Under the pieces are notes generated by a model that worked only from the letters and a program-made list of their open reading frames with translations, was not told the DNA's origin and ran no database searches. A DNA stretch of 64,000 bases from Paraprevotella clara YIT 11840 (GTDB lineage Bacteria > Bacteroidota > Bacteroidia > Bacteroidales > Bacteroidaceae). A program made the translations under genes and the position numbers. This document shows, piece after piece, positions 35,084 through 43,760 of this stretch (the first letter of the stretch is position 1; each line of letters begins with the position of its first letter). The DNA lies in the NCBI RefSeq assembly GCF_000233955.1, contig NZ_JH376577.1:1-64000 (forward strand). The letters are read 5' to 3'.

Positions 35084-35512
35084 ATGAGTGAAAAAAAAAG
35101 AAACAAAGGCGGGAGAAATCCCAAACTCGATCCGGCGGTGTTCAGATACACCGTCCGTTTCAGCGAGGAGGAACACAACCGTTTCCTCTCCATGTTCGAG
35201 AAGTCGGGCGTTTACGCCAAGTCGGTTTTCCTGAAGGCGCACTTCTTCGGGCAACCGTTCAAGGTACTGAAAGTGGATAAAACGCTGGTGGATTACTACA
35301 CCAAGCTATCTGATTTTCATGCGCAATTCCGCGCAATAGGCACGAACTACAACCAAGTCGTGAAGGAACTGAGGCTGCATTTTTCCGAGAAAAAGGCGAT
35401 GGCGTTGCTCTACAAACTGGAGCAACAGACCGTCGAACTCGTGAAACTGAGCCGCCAGATTGTGGAACTGTCTAAAGAGATGCAGGAAAAATGGTCGCAA
35501 AAATCAGCGTAG
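35084..35512 (+). CDS. mobA: MobA, relaxosome accessory protein
   Basis: A 142-aa basic protein: NPKLDPAVFRYTVRFSEEEHNRFLSMF is a ribbon-helix-helix start, followed by helices with FRAIGTNYNQVVKEL, common in MobC/MobA-like nicking accessory proteins. It should bind oriT and help the relaxase. It overlaps the relaxase gene by 22 nt. The leader carries the TAAATCCAAAGTAA box (35069-35082). Confidence 0.88.
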   Translation: MSEKKRNKGGRNPKLDPAVFRYTVRFSEEEHNRFLSMFEKSGVYAKSVFLKAHFFGQPFKVLKVDKTLVDYYTKLSDFHAQFRAIGTNYNQVVKELRLHFSEKKAMALLYKLEQQTVELVKLSRQIVELSKEMQEKWSQKSA

Positions 35513-36741
35513 GAAACTCGTTGTACGGCGCACTTGCCTACAACGGGGAGAAGATCAACAAGGAGGAAGGGCGGCTGCTGACGACCAACCGCATCTACAA
35601 TGACGGTACGGGAACGGTGGAGATCCGCCGGGCGATGGAGGACTTCCTCGCCCTGATGCCCGTGCGGTCGAAGGTGGAGAAGCCGGTGGTGCATATCTCG
35701 CTCAACCCGCATCCCGACGATATGCTGACCGACACCGAGCTTCAGGACATCGCGCGGGAGTATCTGGAGAAGATGGGCTTCGGCAACCAGCCCTATATGG
35801 TGTACAAGCATGAGGACATAGACCGCCACCACCTGCATATCGTGACGGTGCGGGTGGACGGGGACGGCAGGAGCATAGACACCCGAAACAACTTTTACCG
35901 TAGCAAGCAGATAACCCGCGAGCTGGAACGGAAATACGGGCTGCATGACGCGGAACGGAAAAGCCGCCGTACCGATATGCCGCTGCATAAAGTGGATGTT
36001 TTGGCGGGCGATGTGAAGAAACAGGCGGGGAATGTGGTAAAGGAACTTAACCGCCGTTACCGTTTCCAGACGATGGGCGAATACCGCGCCCTCCTTTCCT
36101 TATATAATATGACGGTGGAGGAAGCGCGGGGCAACGTGCGCGGACGGGAATATAATGGGCTGGTCTATTCCGTTACGGACGACAGTGGCAACAAGGTCGG
36201 CAATCCTTTCAAGTCCTCGCTCTTCGGGAAGTCCGTCGGCTATGATGCCGTACAGAGAAAGTTCGCCCGTTCAAAAACGGAAATCAAGGACAGAAAACTC
36301 GCCGACATGACGAAGCGCACCGTCCTTTCCGTACTGCAAGGCACGTATGACAAGGAGAGGTTCATTGCCACACTCAAGGAGAAAGGTATTGACACCGTGC
36401 TGCGCTATACGGAGGAAGGACGCATCTACGGGGCCACGTTCATCGACCACCGAACAGGATGCGTGTTGAACGGCTCACGCATGGGCAGGGAACTGTCCGC
36501 CAACGCCTTGCAGGAACACTTCACGCTGCCATACGCCGGACAGCCGCCGGTTCCGCTTTTCATTACCACGGAGGGTCAGGAGGAAACGCAAGCTCCGTCC
36601 ACTCCCGAATACGGAAGGGACTTGGACGGCATGGGCTTGTTCTCTCCCGAAGGCCCGGCAGTGGACGCCGAGGAGGAAGCCTTCATCCGGGCGATGCAGC
36701 GCAGGAAGAAAAAGAAGAAGCGCAAGGGCTTGGGAATGTAA
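35491..36741 (+). CDS. mobB: MobB relaxase
   Basis: A 416-aa MOBP-type relaxase/mobilization nuclease. Motif III HEDIDRHHLHIVTVRVD (H107, H113/H114, H116) binds the metal. Motif I is the N-terminal region with Tyr in NSLYGALAYN, a candidate nicking Tyr. VHISLNPHPDD lies between. The C-terminal half is charged, ending in a KKKKKRKG tail. It nicks oriT and pilots the strand to the recipient. Confidence 0.93.
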   Translation: MVAKISVGNSLYGALAYNGEKINKEEGRLLTTNRIYNDGTGTVEIRRAMEDFLALMPVRSKVEKPVVHISLNPHPDDMLTDTELQDIAREYLEKMGFGNQPYMVYKHEDIDRHHLHIVTVRVDGDGRSIDTRNNFYRSKQITRELERKYGLHDAERKSRRTDMPLHKVDVLAGDVKKQAGNVVKELNRRYRFQTMGEYRALLSLYNMTVEEARGNVRGREYNGLVYSVTDDSGNKVGNPFKSSLFGKSVGYDAVQRKFARSKTEIKDRKLADMTKRTVLSVLQGTYDKERFIATLKEKGIDTVLRYTEEGRIYGATFIDHRTGCVLNGSRMGRELSANALQEHFTLPYAGQPPVPLFITTEGQEETQAPSTPEYGRDLDGMGLFSPEGPAVDAEEEAFIRAMQRRKKKKKRKGLGM

Positions 36742-36782
36742 TCAGTCAGACAAAGTATCAACAATCAAAACAATTTCAAGGT

Positions 36783-38792
36783 ATGTCACAACAAGAAGAC
36801 GATTTGAGGGCATTGGCGAAAATCATGGATTTTCTGCGTGCCGTGAGTATTATTTTAGTGGTCATGAACGTGTACTGGTTCTGTTATGAAGCCATACGGC
36901 TCTGGGGTGTGGACATCGGTGTGGTGGACAGGATACTGATGAACTTCAACCGCACGGCGGGGCTGTTCCGTTCCATCCTCTACACGAAACTATTTGCCGT
37001 CCTCCTGCTTGCCCTGTCCTGTCTGGGGACAAAGGGCGTGAAGGGCGAGAAAATCACGTGGGGGAAAATCTGGGCGGTCCTTGCCGTGGGCTTCGTGCTG
37101 TTCTTCCTCAACTGGTGGATACTGGCCCTGCCATTGCCGGTGGAGGCGGTGACGGGACTGTATATCCTGGCCGTTGGTGCGGGCTATGTATTCCTGCTGA
37201 TGGGCGGTCTGTGGTTGAGCCGCCTGTTGAAGCACAACCTCATGGATGATGTGTTCAACAACGAGAACGAGAGCTTCATGCAGGAAACGCGGCTTATCGA
37301 AAGCGAGTATTCGGTCAATCTTCCGACACGGTTTTACTACAAAAAGCGTTGGAACAATGGCTGGATCAATGTCGTGAATCCTTTTAGGGCTTCCATCGTG
37401 TTGGGTACTCCGGGCAGCGGTAAATCCTATGCAGTGGTAAATAATTTCATCAAGCAGCAGATAGAAAAGGGCTTCTCGATGTATGTGTACGACTTCAAAT
37501 TCAGCGACTTGTCCACGATAGCATACAACCATCTGCTGAACCACCCGGAGGGCTACAAGGTGAAACCGAAGTTTTATGTGATAAACTTCGATGACCCGCG
37601 ACGTTCGCACCGTTGCAATCCCATTCACCCGGACTTCATGGAGGATATTACGGACGCTTATGAGAGTGCGTACACCATTATGCTCAACTTAAATAAAAGT
37701 TGGGTGCAAAAGCAGGGCGACTTTTTCGTAGAATCGCCCATCATCCTTTTCGCGGCTATTATCTGGTATCTCAAAATTTTCCAGAACGGCAAGTATTGTA
37801 CATTCCCCCATGCGATTGAGTTCCTGAACCGCCGCTATGAGGATATTTTCCCGATACTGACCTCTTACCCGGAATTGGAAAACTATCTTTCTCCGTTCAT
37901 GGACGCATGGCTCGGAGGGGCTGCGGAGCAGTTGATGGGGCAGATAGCAAGCGCGAAAATCCCTTTGTCAAGGATGATTTCTCCGCAGCTCTATTGGGTG
38001 ATGTCGGACAGCGAGTTCACGCTGGACATCAACAACCCCGAAGAACCGAAAATACTCTGTGTGGGCAACAATCCCGACCGTCAGAATATCTACGGGGCCG
38101 CTCTCGGTCTGTATAACTCCCGTATCGTGAAACTCATCAACAAGAAAGGGATGCTGAAGTCGTCGGTCATCATCGACGAGCTGCCCACGATTTATTTCAA
38201 GGGGTTGGACAACCTTATCGCCACCGCGCGAAGCAACAAGGTTGCCGTGTGTCTGGGCTTTCAGGATTTCAGCCAGTTGGTGCGCGACTACGGTGATAAA
38301 GAAGCGAAGGTCGTGATGAACACCGTCGGCAATATCTTTTCCGGTCAGGTGGTGGGTGAAACCGCCAAGACGCTTTCCGAACGCTTCGGTAAGGTGTTGC
38401 AGAAACGGCAGTCCATTTCCATCAACCGGCAGGATGTTTCCACCTCCATCAACACGCAGATGGATTCACTCATCCCGCCGAGCAAGATTTCCGGCTTGAC
38501 GCAGGGTATGTTTGTCGGTTCGGTATCCGACAACTTCAACGAACGTATCGAGCAGAAGATTTTCCATTGCGAGATTGTCGTGGATGCCGAGAAGGTGAAG
38601 CGCGAGGAGAAAGCCTACAAGAAAATCCCCGTCATTACCGACTTTACGGACGGGGACGGCAACGACCGCATGAAGGAAACGGTTCAGGCGAATTACAGGC
38701 GCATCAAGGAGGAAGTGAAGCAGATTGTTCAAGAGGAACTGGAACGTATCGCAAATGATGAAAACTTGAAACACCTGTTGCAGCAGAAATAA
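36783..38792 (+). CDS. mobC: MobC, VirD4/TraG-type coupling protein
   Basis: A 669-aa protein from MSQQEDDLRALAKIMDFLRA. The N-terminal YWFCY-type membrane region (VYWFCYEAIRLW and helices to about 150) is followed by a T4CP ATPase with Walker A LGTPGSGKSYAV and Walker B SVIIDELPTIYF, plus the QDFSQLVRDYG arm. It links the relaxosome to the mating channel. The ATG at 36783 is chosen because upstream sequence of the frame lies within mobB. Confidence 0.93.
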   Translation: MSQQEDDLRALAKIMDFLRAVSIILVVMNVYWFCYEAIRLWGVDIGVVDRILMNFNRTAGLFRSILYTKLFAVLLLALSCLGTKGVKGEKITWGKIWAVLAVGFVLFFLNWWILALPLPVEAVTGLYILAVGAGYVFLLMGGLWLSRLLKHNLMDDVFNNENESFMQETRLIESEYSVNLPTRFYYKKRWNNGWINVVNPFRASIVLGTPGSGKSYAVVNNFIKQQIEKGFSMYVYDFKFSDLSTIAYNHLLNHPEGYKVKPKFYVINFDDPRRSHRCNPIHPDFMEDITDAYESAYTIMLNLNKSWVQKQGDFFVESPIILFAAIIWYLKIFQNGKYCTFPHAIEFLNRRYEDIFPILTSYPELENYLSPFMDAWLGGAAEQLMGQIASAKIPLSRMISPQLYWVMSDSEFTLDINNPEEPKILCVGNNPDRQNIYGAALGLYNSRIVKLINKKGMLKSSVIIDELPTIYFKGLDNLIATARSNKVAVCLGFQDFSQLVRDYGDKEAKVVMNTVGNIFSGQVVGETAKTLSERFGKVLQKRQSISINRQDVSTSINTQMDSLIPPSKISGLTQGMFVGSVSDNFNERIEQKIFHCEIVVDAEKVKREEKAYKKIPVITDFTDGDGNDRMKETVQANYRRIKEEVKQIVQEELERIANDENLKHLLQQK

Positions 38793-38815
38793 CAGATTCC
38801 TTTATATATGAAAAA

Positions 38816-38915
38816 GGGGATGTGTCAAAACACCCAAAATATGAAAATTACCCCTGTCACAGATATCTGTAGCAAGGGTAATTTTGTTAAAAAGAGAGTT
38901 TTGACACCCTCTTTT
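38816..38915. terminator. Nested inverted repeats between mobC and a converging gene
   Basis: Outer arms GTGTCAAAAC (38822-38831) / GTTTTGACAC (38898-38907); middle arms AAAATTACCC (38844-38853) / GGGTAATTTT (38876-38885); core palindrome ACAGATATCTGT (38859-38870). A T-run follows at 38912. It probably ends transcription of mobC and shields the converging gene, whose stop lies inside it. Confidence 0.8.
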
Positions 38916-39300
38916 TATTCTCAGATTTGAGATGCTTGTTGATGGTGGTAATGGCAAGCATCAGCAAATAATTTTTCAGTTCTGTATCGTCTTTAAGCAG
39001 TATGCTGTATTCTTCGGCAAACATTCTCAACAGTCTGGTTCTGAGTTTCGACATTTCTTCACCGAAAGGTATCTGTCGGTTTTCTTGCCAATACTCAATC
39101 ACTACGGAAGATACCAGCCACTTGAACTCGGATTTCATCTCTTTGCCGAGTTTCTTGAAGCGGATTTGTTCGCTAATTGGCGGCTCGTTGTATGGCATTA
39201 TGTCTGCCGGGTCATAAACGGATATACTGCCGATACCATAATCCATGATTATCGGTAAATCAGTTTTTACATCATTCTTATGTTTCTTCTTTTTAGCCAT
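38887..39300 (-). CDS. Hypothetical protein (137 aa)
   Basis: Starts MAKKKKHKNDVKTDLPIIMD; a lysine-rich start, then DYGIGSISVYDPADIMPYNEPPI and a helical body ending SENKKRVSKLSF. No domain recognised. It is 5 nt downstream of the AlbA_2 gene, so likely cotranscribed with it. Confidence 0.6.
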   Translation of the reverse strand: MAKKKKHKNDVKTDLPIIMDYGIGSISVYDPADIMPYNEPPISEQIRFKKLGKEMKSEFKWLVSSVVIEYWQENRQIPFGEEMSKLRTRLLRMFAEEYSILLKDDTELKNYLLMLAITTINKHLKSENKKRVSKLSF

Positions 39301-39305
39301 ACCCG

Positions 39306-40760
39306 TTATTGTTGCAGGAAACCTTTACCTTTATCAGTAAGATAGTATTTCTGTTGCGGACTCTTGGAGCCTATGGGATAAAGTGAAAGGACCAAACCGG
39401 AATTTATTGCCGGATGGATATAGTTCTTTAAGAAATTCCTTTTATCTTTCATTCCCGTTTTCTCCATGATTTCTTTAGCAGAGAGAGTGTTGTTCCCAAT
39501 AGCAGACAACAGTTTTCCTAACTGTGGGGTTACTGTGGGGTTACTATAGGGTTGCTGTGGGGTTGCTGTGGGGTCTTGTCCTACTGTAGTTCTTGTATAA
39601 TGAAACACAATCCATACAGCATTGCCGTCGGTATGAAACTCCGGATCCGGAATACCGACACGGCGACATTCGTTTACCATAAGGGCTATGCCACGTCCCC
39701 AACTCTCCAATACTGCACTTTTGTACAGCACATTGGCTACTATCAGATTTTGTGGTTCGGAATTGTGGCCACCCAACAGTTTCTCAATGGTAATATCAGG
39801 CGGAAATGTTCCGCTGTTTTCAATCTCCACGCGGTCATCATAGATAGCAATCCCGACTGAACTGCCGGGGCGATGGTAAACACGATGTGCAAAAGCATTT
39901 ATGCAACATTCTCTCAATGCCTTATATGGCACATTCAGTTCCTCTTCTCTGTACAAACCTTCAATTTTACCGGAAAGGGACAAATGCTTGAAGAAAAATG
40001 CCATTGCAGCATCCAGCAAGTTGAATATATTGCCTGTCACACGCTGATTATCTAAAAATTCATCTTTTGTCGTTCCTTTGAACCGGGCTAAACGGAGCAG
40101 ACATTGGGGATAATGGTAGAAGTTTCGTCCGAATAGGACAACGGAAGCATTGTTCAGCTTTCCATCATTCAACAAGTCAAATTTTTCAAGGATGGTTCGG
40201 ACATCCTCCTGCATAGAACCTTCCGGCAAACGTCCGCCTCTGATTCCTCCACGTACTGCGCCCAAGATTGCCGTTTCGTCAAGGTCGGATATTTTCAAGC
40301 TGGGATTTTGCATGGAATCCCAAGCATAGGTTCCGCCTCGCTGCATAACCAACAGGTTGTATATACCCTGCGGCATGGCAGATGTAACGCTCTCTATCCG
40401 TTGATAAGCCCTCCCCTTATAGGTGAACGGGCGCATATATCGTTGTTCTTCCGCTGATAAAGCTATAACACTTTTGTTCGTTCCCGGAATGTCTGTATAG
40501 GATATATCAATGGTCGCAAACGGCTCGATTCGTCTGATGGTTTCCGCAATATCGCGCTTCGTCTTGTCGCTCACTTCCTGACCGATAATCTTTCCCTTGT
40601 CGGTTACACCGAACAGCACCGTGCCGCCCGTACCGTTCAGGAAGGCACAAAGAGTTTCCATTCCACGCTCCAACTGCCCGGTAGTTTCTTTGAACTCAAC
40701 TGTCCCGCCTTCGGCTCCGGCAATCAGTCCGTTCAATATTTCGAGGTTATCTATTTTCAT
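39306..40760 (-). CDS. AlbA_2 (Schlafen-like) and HATPase_c_4 regulator-type protein
   Basis: A 484-aa protein of the COG2865 type. Residues about 15-150 form the AlbA_2 domain (GTVEFKETTGQLERGMETL, GTGGTVLFGVTDKGKIIGQ). About 250-390 form a GHKL-like ATP domain (ALRECCINAFAHRVYHRPGS, DDRVEIENSGTFPPDI, SWGRGIALMVNEC). A winged-helix C-terminus (LLSAIGNNTLSAKEIMEKTG) follows a Thr-Pro-Gln linker encoded by an 11-bp tandem repeat (39521-39575). Such proteins act as regulators or in defence; the role here is unknown. A -7 box lies at 40781-40788. Confidence 0.82.
   Translation of the reverse strand: MKIDNLEILNGLIAGAEGGTVEFKETTGQLERGMETLCAFLNGTGGTVLFGVTDKGKIIGQEVSDKTKRDIAETIRRIEPFATIDISYTDIPGTNKSVIALSAEEQRYMRPFTYKGRAYQRIESVTSAMPQGIYNLLVMQRGGTYAWDSMQNPSLKISDLDETAILGAVRGGIRGGRLPEGSMQEDVRTILEKFDLLNDGKLNNASVVLFGRNFYHYPQCLLRLARFKGTTKDEFLDNQRVTGNIFNLLDAAMAFFFKHLSLSGKIEGLYREEELNVPYKALRECCINAFAHRVYHRPGSSVGIAIYDDRVEIENSGTFPPDITIEKLLGGHNSEPQNLIVANVLYKSAVLESWGRGIALMVNECRRVGIPDPEFHTDGNAVWIVFHYTRTTVGQDPTATPQQPYSNPTVTPQLGKLLSAIGNNTLSAKEIMEKTGMKDKRNFLKNYIHPAINSGLVLSLYPIGSKSPQQKYYLTDKGKGFLQQ
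39521..39575. repeat. Five tandem 11-bp repeats inside the AlbA_2 gene
   Basis: Units ACTGTGGGGTT x2, ACTATAGGGTT, GCTGTGGGGTT, GCTGTGGGGTC, end to end. Eleven is not a multiple of three, so gain or loss of one unit would shift the frame; three units encode 11 residues. The repeat lies between the ATPase and the winged helix. Confidence 0.85.
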
Positions 40761-40780
40761 CCGTCATTGATTAATACTTG

Positions 40781-40788
40781 CAAAGTTA
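40781..40788 (-). promoter_or_regulatory. Putative -7 element of the AlbA_2 gene
   Basis: Minus-strand TAACTTTG, 20 nt before the start at 40760; no clear -33 box. Confidence 0.4.
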
Positions 40789-40888
40789 ATGATTTTAATC
40801 GGCTTTCCGGCAGATAATAGAGTGATTGTAAATGAAGAAGGATAAGAAACCGTATAATCCGGCCGCTTATCCTTTGTTTGGCATTCGT

Positions 40889-41500
40889 TTATCTCCTCAT
40901 CCGCTCCAATTCATCGTCATGTCGCATCTTCGCGTTCAGTTTGTCCTGCATCTTTTCAAGGAAGTAGGTGCGACTGTCGCTTTTCCTGCGTTTGATGTCC
41001 GTATAGAAGCGGTAGCAGTCTTTGGACTCCACACCGAAAAAGGAATAGAGGACAGGGGCAAGCTCTTTCAGCGAAGCCTTGCCGCCATTGATGCAGCCGG
41101 TGGCGTAGAGGGCATAGATTAGCTCTACCAACTCGACGGCATTACCGGTCCATTGCAGGGCTGGGACTGTGGCTTTGGTTTCGGATGTGGATGTTAGTGG
41201 TGGCACGGAGGTAATTGCAGAAGCGGATACTATCTTCTGCATCTTTCGGATGAAGGATAACGCCTTGCGGATATACACAGTGACGACATTCTCCTCCGAT
41301 ACCGACAAGTTCTGTGGATGGTGCTGTAATTCGATTTCGGCAAAAGCCAACGCCACAATAATATGCTTGGCATCATTGCCGCCGTAGCACAGGTTTATTA
41401 CTTCCTGCACGAATCCGCCGTATGCCGTTTCCGTGCTACCGTTGTCTTTTCCGTTTATCATGGCGAAAAACTGTGTTTCCGCCAGTATGAGATGGTTCAT
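40889..41500 (-). CDS. rteC: RteC-family regulator
   Basis: A 203-aa protein whose C-terminal 80 residues match the RteC family: VELVELIYALYATGCINGGKASLKELAPVLYSFFGV, then CYRFYTDIKRRKSDSRTYFLEKMQDKL. In CTnDOT RteC, made in response to RteA/RteB, activates the excision operon. Gene order rteA-rteB-x-rteC is kept here. It is preceded by a 22-bp palindrome, a GG-N10-GC element and three 17-bp palindromes (41533-41744), consistent with RteB control. Confidence 0.85.
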   Translation of the reverse strand: MNHLILAETQFFAMINGKDNGSTETAYGGFVQEVINLCYGGNDAKHIIVALAFAEIELQHHPQNLSVSEENVVTVYIRKALSFIRKMQKIVSASAITSVPPLTSTSETKATVPALQWTGNAVELVELIYALYATGCINGGKASLKELAPVLYSFFGVESKDCYRFYTDIKRRKSDSRTYFLEKMQDKLNAKMRHDDELERMRR

Positions 41501-41532
41501 TATCTTTTCTGTTTTGAGGGTTTACACTTGTT

Positions 41533-41554
41533 TATCAGTGTGCGCACACTGATA
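41533..41554. promoter_or_regulatory. 22-bp perfect palindrome in the rteC leader
   Basis: Arms TATCAGTGTGC mirror exactly. It lies between the likely promoter and the rteC start, so it may be an operator or a hairpin at the 5' end of the mRNA. Confidence 0.7.
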
Positions 41555-41559
41555 TATGG

Positions 41560-41577
41560 TGCAAATCATAGCCCTAA
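41560..41577 (-). promoter_or_regulatory. Possible sigma-54 promoter of rteC
   Basis: Minus strand reads TTAGGGCTATGATTTGCA: GG, exactly 10 nt, then GC, with a good TTGCA -12 half but a weak -24 half. It fits an NtrC-type activator such as RteB. Seen in sequence; the use of sigma-54 is inferred. Confidence 0.45.
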
Positions 41578-41674
41578 ACACGAGAAAAGATTGTGAGAAA
41601 ATTGTACTACATTGTTTTTCAGAAAGATAAAATTCAAAAATAATTTTATCCTTGATTGCATCCCTTGTGAAATG

Positions 41675-41744
41675 TGTTCAGATTCTGAACATGTGTTCAC
41701 TTTCTGAGCACGGAAATCCCGCCAAGATGTTCATAATCTGAACA
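41675..41744. promoter_or_regulatory. Three 17-bp palindromes upstream of rteC, candidate RteB enhancers
   Basis: TGTTCAGATTCTGAACA (41675-41691), TGTTCACTTTCTGAGCA (41694-41710) and TGTTCATAATCTGAACA (41728-41744) share TGTTCAnnnTCTGAACA with one deviation in site 2. They lie about 100-185 bp upstream of the possible -12/-24 element, the usual distance for activators of this class. Site 3 abuts the stop of the RibD-like gene. Confidence 0.75.
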
Positions 41745-41746
41745 TT

Positions 41747-42160
41747 TTATGCCCGTGGCTCTTTATGATAGGTAAGCCGGATTACTCCGTCCCTATAAGT
41801 TTTGTTCTCCATAAGCCGCCAGTCATTCATAGGTAGTGCTGACTTGAAAAAATGCGCTCCGTTTCCGTCGATGGTTGGAACAACGTATAGTATGATTTCA
41901 TCTATCACGTTCATCCGTAACAGTCCGTTGGCATATTCGGTATTCCCGGCAGTTACTTCCAACAAATGGCAAATGCTTCCACCTTCCTCCCTCCATTCTT
42001 GAAGCACGGATACCGAATAGTCGGATGTCAGCTTATACAGGGCATTGGCACGTATTTCATCCATACCGTAATCTTCGGTTTGAAGCAACCGCTTCCGGGG
42101 ATGCAGTTTCATCGGACAGCCATCTATTGAGATAACGGCAAGTAATTGTATTTTCGCCAT
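41747..42160 (-). CDS. RibD C-terminal / dihydrofolate-reductase-like protein
   Basis: A 137-aa protein from MAKIQLLAVISIDGCPMKL. The pattern (A.SIDG at the start, LLEVTAGNTEYANGLLRMNVIDEIILYVVPTIDGNGAHFF) matches the RibD reductase/DHFR fold, but it is short for that family and lacks a clear glycine-rich NADPH loop. It may be non-catalytic. The longer frame to 42295 runs through the hairpin and is rejected. Between rteB and rteC, where related elements carry a similar gene. Confidence 0.75.
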   Translation of the reverse strand: MAKIQLLAVISIDGCPMKLHPRKRLLQTEDYGMDEIRANALYKLTSDYSVSVLQEWREEGGSICHLLEVTAGNTEYANGLLRMNVIDEIILYVVPTIDGNGAHFFKSALPMNDWRLMENKTYRDGVIRLTYHKEPRA

Positions 42161-42216
42161 AACGTATTTTCTTTCCTTTTTGGCGAGGCAAAAAAGTAGC
42201 GTGCAATTCACACTAC

Positions 42217-42339
42217 TTTCAAGCGATGGCTCTGGTAAAGCCTTTACGGAGAGTACGTGAATGCACGCTATGCGTAAGCATAGCATAAGCATCACGCAAT
42301 CGTCTCCGTAGTTTCAATTTACCAGATTTTCGCTCGAAA
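42217..42339. repeat. 123-bp near-perfect multi-stem hairpin between rteB and the RibD-like gene
   Basis: Arms in order: TTTCAAGCGA / TCGCTCGAAA (one mismatch), TCTGGTAAA / TTTACCAGA, TACGGAGA / TCTCCGTA, CGTGaATGC / GCATCACG, and GCTATGC gtaa GCATAGC at the tip. All stems are colinear, giving one long rod. Another smaller inverted repeat (AAGTAGCGTG / CACACTACTT) lies just outside at 42194-42218. It could be a regulated terminator, RNA-processing structure, or a miniature mobile element. Confidence 0.85.
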
Positions 42340-42452
42340 CGCCTTGCGGTCTTATGTCTATATCATCGGCGAAAAGTTACCCGATCGCCTGCTATTTTCT
42401 GAAATACAATTGCAAAGTTAATCAATTATTGCCATTTACAGCCATACTCCGG

Positions 42453-43760
42453 TCAGTTTTCTTCATTCAATCCATACTCTACCAATTTATTATACAGCGT
42501 TGTCCTGCCGATACCCAGTATCTTTGCAGCCATTTTCTTGTTACCGGCTGCTTGTTTCAAAGCACGCAGGATACGTCCTCTTTCTTCATCCCCGCTCTTC
42601 AATGTAAAACAAGCGGAAGTAGCGGACGGTTCATTGTCAAGTTCCAAATCGGCTTCGGTTATCATATCGCCTTCTGATTGCAGGACTGCCGTCTGTATCT
42701 TCTGTTTCAACTCGCGCACGTTGCCCGGCCACGCATGGGCGAGCAGGGCATTACGGGCAGATGCGGCAAACCCTTTTACTTCACGTTCCAACTCACGGTT
42801 TGCCATTTCACGGAAGAACTCGGCCAATGGCATGATGTCTTCCGGGCAGTCGCGCAAGGGCGGCATGGTTATCACATACTCCTGCAAGCGATAGAGCAAA
42901 TCCTGCCGGAACCGCTTTTCCGTTACGGCTTTCTGCAAATCCTCGTTGGTTGCAGCCACTATCCTCACGTTGGCTGTTTTGTCCTCCTTTGCACCGACGG
43001 GACGGTAACGGCGTTCCTGTATGGCGCGGAGCAGCATCTGTTGCATCTCCATTGTTAGGTTGCCCACTTCGTCAAGGAACAGCGTGCCGCCATCCGCTTC
43101 CAGAAAATACCCCGTCTTGTTTGCTTCGGCACCAGTAAACGCACCCTTGACGTGTCCGAAGAAGGCGGATTGTATCAATGACGGGGACAAGGCTCCGCAG
43201 TCCACTGCCACAAAAGGTTTATCGGCAAGTTTGCTTTGTTGGTGTATATGTTGTGCGATATGTTCCTTGCCCGTACCGTTCTCGCCCAGTATCAGCACGC
43301 TCATCCGGGTGGTGGCTACAAGGCGCACACGTTTCTTGATTTTCTGATAGGCTTCGCCCTGCCGGACGAATATCGGAATGTTCCATTGTAGTCGCTTTTC
43401 ATGTTCTTTTTGCAGGGTGCGGATAAGCGGTATCAGTTTATCCTCCAACAACTGTTTCTGTATGTAATCCTTTGAGCCGAGCTTCATACTTTCCACTGCC
43501 GTATGCACCTCCCCGTAATTGGTCATAACGATAAACACCTGCTGTTTGTCGTTGGCACGCATCCACCGTAACAACTCTATGCTTTCACCGTCGGGGAGGC
43601 GTAGGTCGGCAACGACAATATCATCCACCTCTGACTTTGCCAATAGTTTCTTGGCAGTGGCAAGATTATATGCCGACATAGTATCGAAGCTGTCTTTCTT
43701 CAGCAGGTTGCAGACATAATCGTTATAGACGGGGTTGTCCTCAATCACAAATACTTTCAT
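42453..43760 (-). CDS. rteB: RteB, NtrC-type response regulator
   Basis: A 435-aa protein from MKVFVIEDNPVYNDYV. Receiver domain 1-120 with phospho-acceptor D52 (VVADLRLPDG). AAA+ domain with Walker A GENGTGKEHI and the sigma-54-contact loop GAFTGA (in HVKGAFTGAEANK). C-terminal Fis-type HTH (NKKMAAKILGIGRTTLYNKL). In CTnDOT RteB is the activator of rteC. The intact GAFTGA implies sigma-54-dependent activation. The start lies inside the 3' end of rteA (20-nt overlap); the longer frame to 43787 is less likely. Confidence 0.93.
   Translation of the reverse strand: MKVFVIEDNPVYNDYVCNLLKKDSFDTMSAYNLATAKKLLAKSEVDDIVVADLRLPDGESIELLRWMRANDKQQVFIVMTNYGEVHTAVESMKLGSKDYIQKQLLEDKLIPLIRTLQKEHEKRLQWNIPIFVRQGEAYQKIKKRVRLVATTRMSVLILGENGTGKEHIAQHIHQQSKLADKPFVAVDCGALSPSLIQSAFFGHVKGAFTGAEANKTGYFLEADGGTLFLDEVGNLTMEMQQMLLRAIQERRYRPVGAKEDKTANVRIVAATNEDLQKAVTEKRFRQDLLYRLQEYVITMPPLRDCPEDIMPLAEFFREMANRELEREVKGFAASARNALLAHAWPGNVRELKQKIQTAVLQSEGDMITEADLELDNEPSATSACFTLKSGDEERGRILRALKQAAGNKKMAAKILGIGRTTLYNKLVEYGLNEEN

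Noticed and set aside
42161-42295. Longer start for the RibD-like protein at 42295
   Set aside because: The extension runs through the 123-bp hairpin and does not resemble the family; MAKIQLLAV at 42160 is a natural start.
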